A stretch of 10,453 bases of DNA. Source: Dehalococcoidia bacterium. Its GTDB lineage: Bacteria > Chloroflexota > Dehalococcoidia > UBA3495. The notes beneath the pieces are model-generated. The model was not told the origin of the DNA, ran no database searches, and saw nothing but the letters and a program-made list of their open reading frames with translations. Position numbers and translations under genes: made by a program. Within the stretch, counting starts at the first letter, position 1, and each line of letters opens with the position of its first letter. This document shows, piece after piece, positions 1 through 6,073 of the stretch. Location of the stretch: the NCBI GenBank assembly GCA_002730485.1, contig PCAH01000127.1:1-10453 (forward strand). Reading direction: 5' to 3'.

Positions 1-400
1 CAGCCCCGACAGACCGGTCTTAGTCAACGGTCACGTCGTTGGAAAGAGTAGTTCTTATGCTGTAGGTGCCGGTACTGCCAGCCGCTGTCGGGTTCTTGAC
101 GTTGGTCAACTCCAGGGTCACCGAGGAAGAACCGCTCACCGAGTTCCCGCCGGACCGGGTGATGGTCACAGTTTGGCCGGACACCGCAACCGACTCCGAG
201 CCGTCGAAGCTGGTTCCCGCAGCTCCTACGGCGGTGCTTCCACCACTGTCTAACGCAAATCCCGAACCAAATATGACCAGTACCTTGCCGTCGGCGGCTA
301 GGGCATTTTCAAGGGTAAAGGAAACGTTTACGTCGCCAGTAACACCCGCCACCAAGCTCTCCGGCTCCACGTTTGTGCTGGTCAAGTCTCCAACGGCCAC
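1..400 (-). repeat. Type A repeat A3, cut by the window edge and carrying an in-frame TAA
   Basis: This third A unit follows the B array. Aligned from 400, it shows TNVEPESLVAG, AADGKVLVIF, GTSFDGSESVAV and GSTGTYSIRT. Residue 127 of the unit, Gln in A1 (CAA) and A2 (CAG), is TAA at 20-22. It is more diverged from A1 and A2 than they are from each other, for example FGSGFALDSG and NSVSGSSSV. Confidence 0.75.
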
Positions 401-2089
401 GATGGTGAACGCTGGTGAGGTATCTGTCGTTTGGTTGGTGAGGGAAGACTGGGTAAACCTGATCATCTTGTTGGTACCAGCGGAATCGATGGATAGACCT
501 GAATATGTCACCACACCGCTTGATGCTGCCACGGTAAGTGTGCCGCTCAGAGTACCGGTTCCGGTTTGCAGAGAAGCGGTCACACTCAACGAGCTATTGG
601 TGACCGTGTTGCCAAATTCGCCCTGGATGGCAACCACGGGTTGGGTGCTGAATGCTTCCCCGGAGATATTGCTGCTGGAAGGCTGGGTGGTCACTCCCAG
701 TTTGTTGGCCGCGGCAAAGGTGATGGTGAAAGCTGGAGTTGTATCTGTTGTGGTGTTGGTCAAGGATGACTGGGTGAACCGCAGGACTTTATCGGTCCCG
801 ACAAGGTTGATGGACAGACCAGAATAGGTCGCCACACCACTGGAAGCGGCCACCGACACAGTTCCGCTGAGAGAACCGTCTCCCGTCTGCAACGAGGCCG
901 TCACACTAAGCGAGCTATTCGTGACCGTGTTGCCGAACTCGTCTTGAATCGCCACCACCGGCTGTTGGGAAAAGGCCACACCGGCAACGGTGCTGCTGGA
1001 TGGTTGAGTGGTCACACCCAGCTTGTTGGCGGCAGCGAAGGTGATGGTGAACGCCGGTGACGTATCAACCGTTGTGTTGCTCAGGGACGACTGGGTGAAT
1101 CGCAGGACCTTATCGGTCCCAGTTAGGTTTATGGACAGTCCCGAATACGTGACCACACCACTGGATGCTGCCACCGCAGCGGTTCCGCTAAGTGTGCCAT
1201 CACCGGTTTGGAGGCTGGCAGTCACAGTAAGGGTGCTATCTGTGACTGTGTTGCCGAATTCGTCTTGGATCGTCACCACGGGCTGCTGGGTAAAGGCCAC
1301 ACCTGCTACGGTGCTGCTGGAAGGCTGGGTGGTGACCTCCATCTTGTTGGCCGCTGCAAAGGTGATGGTGTCTGCATTAACGGCCGTGTCCTGGTCGATG
1401 GCTACATCGGCCCCGGTGGTGGTCTGAATCGAATATGTGCCGGTAGAGCCAGCAGTTGTCGAGTTCTTGATGTTGGTTAGCTCGATGGTCACTGCGGTGC
1501 TGGCGGTCAATTCGCTGCCGCCGGACCTGGTGAGTGTTATCACCTGACTGGCTATACCCACAGACTCTGAACCGTCAAAGCTGGTACCGTCCCCACCGAT
1601 GGCCGTGGTACCGCCGCTGCTGATTGTGAATCCGGAAGGAAGGGTGATTAGTATCTTTCCGTCGGCCGGAAGTGGATTGACCAGGGTGAACGATACGTCG
1701 ACATCACCCACGACTCCGGCCACCAAGCTCTCAGGTTCCACATCGGTGCTGGAAATGGACCCTGGGGTTATGGTATCGGCGGTCACAGACGTGTCTTGAT
1801 CTATGACAGCATCGGCTGCGGTGGCGGTTTTGAGCGTGTAGGTGCCCGTGCTCCCGGTGACCGTAGGGTTCTTGATGTTCGTGAGTTCCACCGTCACTGC
1901 CGTACTGGCTGTGAGTATGCTGCCACCGGAACGGGTGAGGGTGACCGTCTGGCCTGAAATACCAACAGATTCGCTGCCGTCAAAGCTGGTTCCAGCAGCG
2001 CCTATTGCGGTGGTGCTGCCGCTGCTGATAGTGAAATCATCGGGCAGAGTGATCAGTATCTTCCCATCGGCAGGTACGGGGTTGGCCAA
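20..2089 (-). CDS. Repeat-rich surface/adhesin-like protein, C-terminal part
   Basis: The frame encodes only Thr/Ser/Gly/Val-rich beta-sandwich repeats, typical of extracellular adhesins or S-layer-associated proteins. Numbering from 2089: residues 1-106 are the rest of repeat A1, 107-241 repeat A2, 244-564 three type B repeats, and 565-689 repeat A3. Type A carries VEPESLVAG, PADGKI and GTSFDGSESV motifs. Type B carries QPVVxIQDEFGNTVT, the Asp-x-x-Gly-Asn signature of bacterial Ig-like repeats, and LRFTQSSL. No cysteines or enzymatic motifs are visible. The nominal start is a TTG inside the strand motif SFTLANP, with no Shine-Dalgarno, so independent initiation is unlikely. The frame is open without ATG or GTG up to 2257, where it meets the tandem stops that end the upstream segment. 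The TAA at 20-22 sits at a conserved Gln codon of the A repeat, so the original protein probably ran past the window edge. Partner and ligand are unknown. Confidence 0.7.
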   Translation of the reverse strand: MANPVPADGKILITLPDDFTISSGSTTAIGAAGTSFDGSESVGISGQTVTLTRSGGSILTASTAVTVELTNIKNPTVTGSTGTYTLKTATAADAVIDQDTSVTADTITPGSISSTDVEPESLVAGVVGDVDVSFTLVNPLPADGKILITLPSGFTISSGGTTAIGGDGTSFDGSESVGIASQVITLTRSGGSELTASTAVTIELTNIKNSTTAGSTGTYSIQTTTGADVAIDQDTAVNADTITFAAANKMEVTTQPSSSTVAGVAFTQQPVVTIQDEFGNTVTDSTLTVTASLQTGDGTLSGTAAVAASSGVVTYSGLSINLTGTDKVLRFTQSSLSNTTVDTSPAFTITFAAANKLGVTTQPSSSTVAGVAFSQQPVVAIQDEFGNTVTNSSLSVTASLQTGDGSLSGTVSVAASSGVATYSGLSINLVGTDKVLRFTQSSLTNTTTDTTPAFTITFAAANKLGVTTQPSSSNISGEAFSTQPVVAIQGEFGNTVTNSSLSVTASLQTGTGTLSGTLTVAASSGVVTYSGLSIDSAGTNKMIRFTQSSLTNQTTDTSPAFTIVAVGDLTSTNVEPESLVAGVTGDVNVSFTLENALAADGKVLVIFGSGFALDSGGSTAVGAAGTSFDGSESVAVSGQTVTITRSGGNSVSGSSSVTLELTNVKNPTAAGSTGTYSIRTTLSNDVTVD
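401..1360 (-). repeat. Type B protein-coding Ig-like repeats B1-B3 (3 x 321 bp, tandem)
   Basis: The three units (1040-1360, 719-1039 and roughly 398-718) have a precise 321-bp period, seen at the phenylalanine codon opening FAAANK (1360, 1039, 718). Each 107-residue copy reads FAAANK, VTTQPSSS, QPVVxIQxEFGNTVT, TASLQTG, YSGLSI, RFTQSSL and SPAFTI. B1 and B2 look closest. B3 differs at SNISGEAFSTQ and at IQGEFGN, where Gly replaces the usual Asp. Confidence 0.85.
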
Positions 2090-2176
2090 AGTGAAAGATA
2101 TATCGACGTTTCCGACCGCACCGCCAACCAGACTCTCCGGTTCGACATTGGCGCTGGTCAGAGCGCCCGGGTTGAT
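1367..2176 (-). repeat. Type A protein-coding repeats A1 and A2 (2 x 405 bp, tandem)
   Basis: A1 (1772-2176) and A2 (1367-1771) are adjacent 135-codon units with an exact 405-bp offset, checked at the conserved codons for VEPESLV. Both run from I-x-PG through VEPESLV, PADGKILITLP, GTSFDGSESVG, LTRSGGS, ELTNIKN, GSTGTY and IDQDT. Divergence is spread along the unit, mostly substitutions, so the duplication is not brand new. Confidence 0.85.
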
Positions 2177-2260
2177 GGTCTGTTGTTGTGTTGCGTCGGT
2201 CCAGCCTTGGCTGGCGTTCTCAGCTCCGGTGATGGTTGGTGTGCCGGAGACTGTGTCTTA

Positions 2261-3298
2261 CTAGTAGAACTCTGTCGAACTGGTTCCAGAGGTGATTGTC
2301 ACAGACGTGACAGTACTCGAGAAATCGCTGGTCGTGGAGAACGTACCGGCCGAAGAGGTAGACGTCAGATCTATGGTCGTATCTGATTCAACGTTCCTAG
2401 GACCGATGGCGTCACGGGTCTCAACCGTCATCACGCTGGTGGCGACACCGGCAGTAGCCGTCTGGGCGGAGTTGGAGAAATTGAGGCGGTCTACTTTTAG
2501 GACAACGGTCTTTGTGCCACCTGTAGCCGTAAGCGTAATAGTACCGATGGTCTTACCGTCAGCGTCGTTGACCACGTCCTTGGGCGCACCGAGACCAGAG
2601 GTGGTCGAAGACGAGAAAATGGACGTAACCACGCTGGACGCACCGGAACCGTTGGCGTTGAATTTACCTCCCCAGTCGTTCGCACCGCCTGTTGGTGGGG
2701 CGAACCATGCCACGGGAATGTTGAATTCAAACCCGTAGCCGCCGGTCACTGCTCCGATCCTGCCTTTGGCATTCGTATCGACATCGCCGAATCCAGACAC
2801 GTTTGCAACTCTGGCCGTGATGGCGCCTGTCGTGAATGCACCAACGGTCGGAATCGGGTCATCATACGTGTACAGGCGTAACGTGACCTCGTCTGCATCT
2901 GCATCCACAATGTCATTGGCTAGAGCTTGGAGTAAGTGGGTGGCTTTACCAGCAGTGGACTCTGTTCCGTCCAGATTCAGCTGGATGTTGAAGGCGCTGT
3001 CGATCGCTCCGTCAGCATCTGCCGTATCAACCCTGAAGTAGAAATCCTGGACTTCGTTACCGGTGACCGGGGCAGTTCCGTCTGCGGTGGAGAACCCCAT
3101 CCAAAAATTGCTGATGTCCCATTTTCCCTGGGAGATGGATGGAGAGGCGTTGTCAGAGATGTTTGCGATTCCCGATGTGGGGCTGCCCAACGTCCCCCAA
3201 TCAGAGAACGAAGCGTCAAGGGTAATGATCGGAGACCCACCGTCATTTAGAAAAGCGCCGAAGGCGGCCTTTGGAAGCAGAACGCCCAAAATGGCCAT
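2261..3298 (-). CDS. Secreted surface protein, N-terminal part: signal segment, DOMON/CBM9-like domain, Ig-like domain
   Basis: The ATG at 3298 lies inside a hydrophobic stretch: residues 1-14 (MAILGVLLPKAAFG) continue an open frame whose preceding residues SPRWLFAAFVVVI supply the charged and hydrophobic start of a signal peptide, so the true start is probably upstream. Residues 22-200 contain LDASFSDW, ISNFWMGF, DFYFRVD, FNIQLNLDG and YGFEFNIPVAWF. This pattern suits DOMON/CBM9-like carbohydrate-binding domains of secreted proteins. The Asp-rich loops (DTADADG, DADADE, GDVDTN) could bind calcium. Residues 268-345 form an Ig-like domain of the type that normally ends FYYKDTxxGTPTIT, but here the frame stops after FY with TAG then TAA. 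Beyond the stops the same frame resumes with DTVSGTPTITGAENASQGW, so this segment and the repeat segment at 20-2257 look like one gene. Function as an adhesin or glycan-binding surface protein is inferred from architecture only. Confidence 0.65.
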   Translation of the reverse strand: MAILGVLLPKAAFGAFLNDGGSPIITLDASFSDWGTLGSPTSGIANISDNASPSISQGKWDISNFWMGFSTADGTAPVTGNEVQDFYFRVDTADADGAIDSAFNIQLNLDGTESTAGKATHLLQALANDIVDADADEVTLRLYTYDDPIPTVGAFTTGAITARVANVSGFGDVDTNAKGRIGAVTGGYGFEFNIPVAWFAPPTGGANDWGGKFNANGSGASSVVTSIFSSSTTSGLGAPKDVVNDADGKTIGTITLTATGGTKTVVLKVDRLNFSNSAQTATAGVATSVMTVETRDAIGPRNVESDTTIDLTSTSSAGTFSTTSDFSSTVTSVTITSGTSSTEFY

Positions 3299-3474
3299 GA
3301 TGACTACAACAAATGCAGCAAAAAGCCAGCGCGGCGAGTTTAGCGTGAGCGTACTCGTCCCCAGACCAGCATGTTGGTGGTTGGAATTAAAAGAGGTGTT
3401 CCCGATCTTCGTCGGTGAGCCCGACTGTTTCTCCAGCGGGGTAAGAACAAGTTCAATTCAGACTCCGACACGTC

Positions 3475-3486
3475 TGATTCGAATCA
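3475..3486. promoter_or_regulatory. 12-bp perfect palindrome near the surface-protein 5' end
   Basis: TGATTCGAATCA is a perfect inverted repeat overlapping the first codons after the candidate ATG at 3485-3487. A half-site, CTGATTCG, recurs about 50 bases upstream (around 3524). It could be an operator for the minus-strand gene, but a 12-bp palindrome can occur by chance. Confidence 0.2.
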
Positions 3487-3679
3487 TTTCCAATCCGCCC
3501 GGTGTTTGTTTGTTAACCGACAACTGATTCGCCCGTCTAAAACAGCGCCAGAGTTACTCAACAGCGCTATACATCAATGATTCACTTGAGTCGAGCCGAC
3601 TTCAACAATTGGCTCAATCGCAAGCTTACCAAATACAGTGGGATAGTAATTAGCCGTTTTTACGCCTAATTCATGTATG

Positions 3680-3707
3680 TTCAAAAATGAATCTTACTTT
3701 CTAATAT
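3680..3707 (+). promoter_or_regulatory. Weak sigma70-like promoter candidate for the FmdE-MobB gene
   Basis: TTCAAA (3680-3685) and TAATAT (3702-3707) are separated by 16 bases in the AT-rich spacer, each matching four of six consensus positions. Transcription from here would give a leader of about 250 bases containing the hairpins at 3819-3878. In such AT-rich DNA, chance matches are common. Confidence 0.25.
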
Positions 3708-3818
3708 AGTAATGCCGTCTGAAAACAGATATTCGTATTGATTTAACATATTTTGCAGAGTTTTCGTAACCAAATCATAGATTACAAATTCAATGCTCCA
3801 ATTAATTTCTCTTCATCT

Positions 3819-3878
3819 CAAGGATGGTACGGGTCTATATCCTTGGTGCCAAAAGGCACTCTTCCCTCGTTGCAAACG
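3819..3878 (+). promoter_or_regulatory. Hairpin-rich 5' leader candidate upstream of the FmdE-MobB gene
   Basis: Three consecutive stem-loops can be drawn. CAAGGAT (3819-3825) pairs with ATCCTTG (3839-3845) over 7 perfect bp. GTGCC and GGCAC close an AAAA loop (3846-3859 region, 5 bp plus a G-U). CGTT and AACG close a three-base loop (3868-3878). A CCCTC at 3864-3868 is partly complementary to the GGAGAGG ribosome binding site at 3954-3960. Since the downstream gene carries a MobB domain, a molybdenum-cofactor-type riboswitch is a natural hypothesis, but I did not match a known consensus. A T-tract that would make it a terminator is absent. Confidence 0.3.
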
Positions 3879-3967
3879 GCACTGGATGTCCGGTTTCTCA
3901 AACAGCAGAATATATAGCAATTCAGTAGTTAATCAACGGTAAATATCACCCTCGGAGAGGAATTGGC

Positions 3968-5092
3968 ATGGAAGATTTCGGATCACTCCTCGAGCAGTCT
4001 GTGGCGAACCACGGTCATTGTTGCCCGGGCCAGGTCTTGGGCGTACGCATGGCAATGGTTGGATCTAGAGAAGTTGGCATCAATGACCCGAAATCGTCGC
4101 GGGACTTGATCGTATACGTCGAGATCGACCGTTGTGCCACCGACGCCATTCAATCTGTCACCGGATGCAAGCTGGGGAAGCGCACCCTCAAGTACCTGGA
4201 TTACGGGAAGATGGCCGCCACTTTCTACAACGTGCGGGAAAACATCGCGGTCCGTGTTCTGGCCAGGGACGACTCCAGGGAGAAGGCCAAGCACTACGGT
4301 TCACCGGAAGCCACCAAGAAAGAGGCTCAGACCCTGGCCTACAGGGAGATGGACGAAGAGGACTTGTTCGTCATCACCTCCGTCCGACTTCACCTACGCA
4401 TGGAAGATTTGCCGGGTCACCCATTGAGTCGGGTGATGTGTGAACGATGCGGGGAAGGCATCAATGATCAGAGAGAAGTGATCGTCGCTGGACAAACCCT
4501 ATGCAAGGCCTGCGCGGATGGCGCCTATTACCAGACTTGCCAGAAGACCGGGAAGCCTAGCGCAACTGAAAAACGCAATGGTTCCGACGGTCCGGTGCCG
4601 GTGGTTGCGGTGATCGGGTTTTCCAACAGCGGAAAGACAAGGGTGGCTGCCACATTGGTCAAAACCCTAACGGCACAAGGGCTCAAAGTCGCTGCCATCA
4701 AACACTGCCATGACGGCCATGAACCAGCGCGGAAAGATAGCGACAGTGACCGGCTCTATGGGGCGGGAGCGGTAGTAGCCATTGCCAGTTCTCCGGACAA
4801 GCGATCGTTGGTTGAAAGGGTCAAAGACGACAGCTCCCTTGGGGATTTGGTTGGCCTGATAAACACCCCGTTGGACCTGGTTATCGCGGAAGGTTTCAAG
4901 ACAAGTTCCGTGCCAAAGATCCTGGTCTTATACGGCGCCAAGATGGACGATTCGGTGACGAATATCATCGCCACCATCGGCGATGATTTCTCAGATTTAG
5001 GGCTGCCAAATTTCAGTTTTAATGACCTTGAAGAACTGGCTGAATGGCTGATAAATCACTTCGTCAAAAACCGTGTACTTGCCATAACATAG
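3968..5092 (+). CDS. FmdE-family protein fused to MobB (molybdopterin-guanine dinucleotide biosynthesis protein B domain)
   Basis: This 374-residue cytoplasmic protein joins two domains tied to molybdenum enzymes. Residues 1-185 are FmdE-like: HGHCCPG at 15-21 and R27, the CATDAIQSVTGC block at 56-67, D78-GK81, and a zinc ribbon with C158, C161, C179 and C182. FmdE accompanies molybdenum formylmethanofuran dehydrogenase in methanogens and occurs widely in bacteria without a settled role. Residues 208-374 are MobB-like: a P-loop GFSNSGKT (217-224), KHCH (245-248), RKDSDSDRLYGAGA (255-268) and DLVIAEGFK (303-311), as in the GTP-binding partner of MobA. Residues 186-207 form a short linker. The ATG has a GGAGAGG ribosome binding site seven bases upstream. 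The gene is monocistronic and converges on the crotonase, only 27 bases away. Inference: the fusion couples metal or cofactor handling to GTP-dependent maturation. No molybdoenzyme or mobA is in the window. Confidence 0.85.
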   Translation: MEDFGSLLEQSVANHGHCCPGQVLGVRMAMVGSREVGINDPKSSRDLIVYVEIDRCATDAIQSVTGCKLGKRTLKYLDYGKMAATFYNVRENIAVRVLARDDSREKAKHYGSPEATKKEAQTLAYREMDEEDLFVITSVRLHLRMEDLPGHPLSRVMCERCGEGINDQREVIVAGQTLCKACADGAYYQTCQKTGKPSATEKRNGSDGPVPVVAVIGFSNSGKTRVAATLVKTLTAQGLKVAAIKHCHDGHEPARKDSDSDRLYGAGAVVAIASSPDKRSLVERVKDDSSLGDLVGLINTPLDLVIAEGFKTSSVPKILVLYGAKMDDSVTNIIATIGDDFSDLGLPNFSFNDLEELAEWLINHFVKNRVLAIT

Positions 5093-5104
5093 GCACGTGA
5101 AGGT

Positions 5105-5128
5105 AAAAAAGTACGGAATTTAACCGTA
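5105..5128 (-). terminator. Intrinsic terminator of the CoA-transferase/crotonase operon
   Basis: Read on the minus strand, TACGG, a seven-base loop TTAAATT and CCGTA form a 5-bp stem followed by C and six T residues. The 5' arm overlaps the last codons and TAA stop of the crotonase. The stem is short, so efficiency may be modest. Position and T-run support the call. Confidence 0.45.
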
Positions 5129-6037
5129 TAACTCCCTGCGTGTCTCGTCCAGTAGTGCCCGCTCTTCAGGGCTCAATTCCGGATACCCTTCGGCCTTGGG
5201 CCTGATCCCTCCAGTGAACTCTGGAGGACGTTTTTCCAAGAAGGCTTTCCGGCCCTCATCTCCGTCCGTCGTCAGCTGGGTCAACAGGGTGTTGAACAGG
5301 GTCTGACCCCGCCATGCTTCGGACACCGGAACGTCCCTGAACCGGATGGCAAATTCCTTCATCATGCGGACCGCAACCGGCGGCATTCCTGCGATTCGAT
5401 CTGCGATTTCCTCAGACCTGATCATCAATTGATCATGGGCTACAACCTCGTTTATCAGGTTGATCCTGAGGGCCTCTTTGGCGTCGAATGCTTCGTCGGC
5501 CAGCAGTATCCGCATGGCGTCGGCGTGGGATATCTGGCGGGTCAGATAGCTGGCTCCCGGACCGTTGCCGACCCATCCTTGGCTCAACAATGCGAACTTA
5601 AACCTGGCATGTTCATCACAGGCCACCCGTATGTCTGTTGTCGTCAGAAGTATGTAGAACCCGGCCCCTGCGGCCCACCCGTTGATGGCACCAATGACCG
5701 GTTTCCAAATCTGGGGATAATGGTCGCCAAGCCTGCCGTCCGCGCCGATCTTGGCACCGTTGACGGTACCGGAGAGCGGCCAGAAGATATTCTCCGTCCG
5801 TATCCGGTCGAAGTCTTCCGCAGAAACCCCAGGCGGTGGGGCCAGGTTGTGCCCAGCGCAGAAATGGCGGTCGCCGCTTCCGGTCAGGATCGTGGCCCGG
5901 ACGTCCCGGTCATCCCAGATGTCTTTCCACACCCGGCTGATCTCATCAGACGTGTCATGATCCAGGATATTCCCTTTATCGGGGTTATCTATGGTCACGT
6001 AGGCAATATGACCTTTTTTCTCGTAGAGGACGCCCAT
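5120..6037 (-). CDS. Crotonase-superfamily protein (enoyl-CoA hydratase/isomerase fold), atypical active site
   Basis: This 305-residue protein has the crotonase fold, which binds an acyl-CoA and stabilises a thioester oxyanion. Oxyanion-hole regions are visible at CAGHNL (60-65) and INGWAAGAG (118-126), and the helical C-terminal part includes RMMKEF (224-229) and FLEKRPPEF (266-274). Aligned by eye with mitochondrial enoyl-CoA hydratase, the two catalytic glutamates (Glu144 in GGGCEL, Glu164 in QPEI) are replaced by Tyr128 and Leu150. Classical hydration is therefore doubtful, and the reaction could be isomerisation, C-C cleavage, decarboxylation or something else. The segment WPLSGTVNGAKIGADGRLGDHY (86-107) forms a loop that may shape the substrate pocket, with the C-terminus rich in Pro and Glu. 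The ATG follows GGAG by seven bases, 36 bases after CoA-transferase 1 ends, so it is the last gene of the operon. The exact reaction is not inferable. Confidence 0.85.
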   Translation of the reverse strand: MGVLYEKKGHIAYVTIDNPDKGNILDHDTSDEISRVWKDIWDDRDVRATILTGSGDRHFCAGHNLAPPPGVSAEDFDRIRTENIFWPLSGTVNGAKIGADGRLGDHYPQIWKPVIGAINGWAAGAGFYILLTTTDIRVACDEHARFKFALLSQGWVGNGPGASYLTRQISHADAMRILLADEAFDAKEALRINLINEVVAHDQLMIRSEEIADRIAGMPPVAVRMMKEFAIRFRDVPVSEAWRGQTLFNTLLTQLTTDGDEGRKAFLEKRPPEFTGGIRPKAEGYPELSPEERALLDETRRELYG

Positions 6038-6073
6038 TTCGCATCTCCAGCCTTGATTAAGTTCTACTAACCC

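Larger units (their letters stand above)
1..3487 (-). pseudogene. Composite locus: one giant surface-protein gene interrupted by in-frame stops
   Basis: The two minus-strand coding segments share one frame (their 5' ends differ by a multiple of three) and no indel separates them. Reading from an in-frame ATG at 3485-3487, the frame gives MIRIRRVGV, a TGA at 3458-3460, then an uninterrupted run through the signal segment to TAG-TAA at 2258-2263, then an uninterrupted run to TAA at 20-22, after which DRSVGA matches the DTSVTA of other A repeats. The spacer between segments contains the end of an Ig domain and the start of repeat A1, which supports one ancestral gene. Because all three stop triplets occur, and the neighbouring genes end normally with TAG, TAA and TGA, a simple codon reassignment does not explain the pattern. 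Recent nonsense decay, readthrough and consensus error all remain possible. Confidence 0.55.
3488..3967. other. AT-rich divergent intergenic region, no gene seen
   Basis: About 480 bases lie between the candidate start of the minus-strand surface protein and the plus-strand FmdE-MobB gene. From roughly 3530 to 3950 the base composition is clearly AT-richer than the flanking genes, and I find no credible coding frame. It should hold the divergent promoters. I can point only to a weak plus-strand promoter candidate at 3680-3707 and a hairpin-rich stretch at 3819-3878. Confidence 0.6.

Noticed and set aside
66..1799. Plus-strand open frames of 66-253 codons (for example 66-827 and 1008-1427)
   Set aside because: They lie antisense to the repeat protein and recur with the same 321/405-bp periods, so they mirror the repeats. 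They have Val/Pro-rich translations and no ribosome binding sites.
401..2176. CRISPR array or mobile-element terminal repeats
   Set aside because: The repeats are 321 and 405 bp, contiguous, in frame and protein coding, with no short repeat-spacer alternation and no cas or transposase genes.
20..3460. Stop-codon reassignment as the reason for the in-frame stops
   Set aside because: TAG, TAA and TGA all interrupt the frame, yet the neighbouring genes use TAG (FmdE-MobB, helicase), TAA (crotonase) and TGA (both CoA-transferases) as plausible natural ends.
3063..3527. Plus-strand 154-codon open frame
   Set aside because: It is antisense to the signal segment and DOMON-like domain, whose minus-strand translation has coherent secreted-protein features. 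The plus-strand product shows none.
3530..3960. AT-rich stretch as a replication origin or a small RNA gene
   Set aside because: I saw no DnaA-box cluster, no iterons and no convincing independent promoter-terminator pair. A divergent promoter region is the simpler reading.
5429..6070. Plus-strand 213-codon open frame over the crotonase
   Set aside because: It is fully antisense to a gene with clear crotonase motifs, and no family features are visible in the antisense product.
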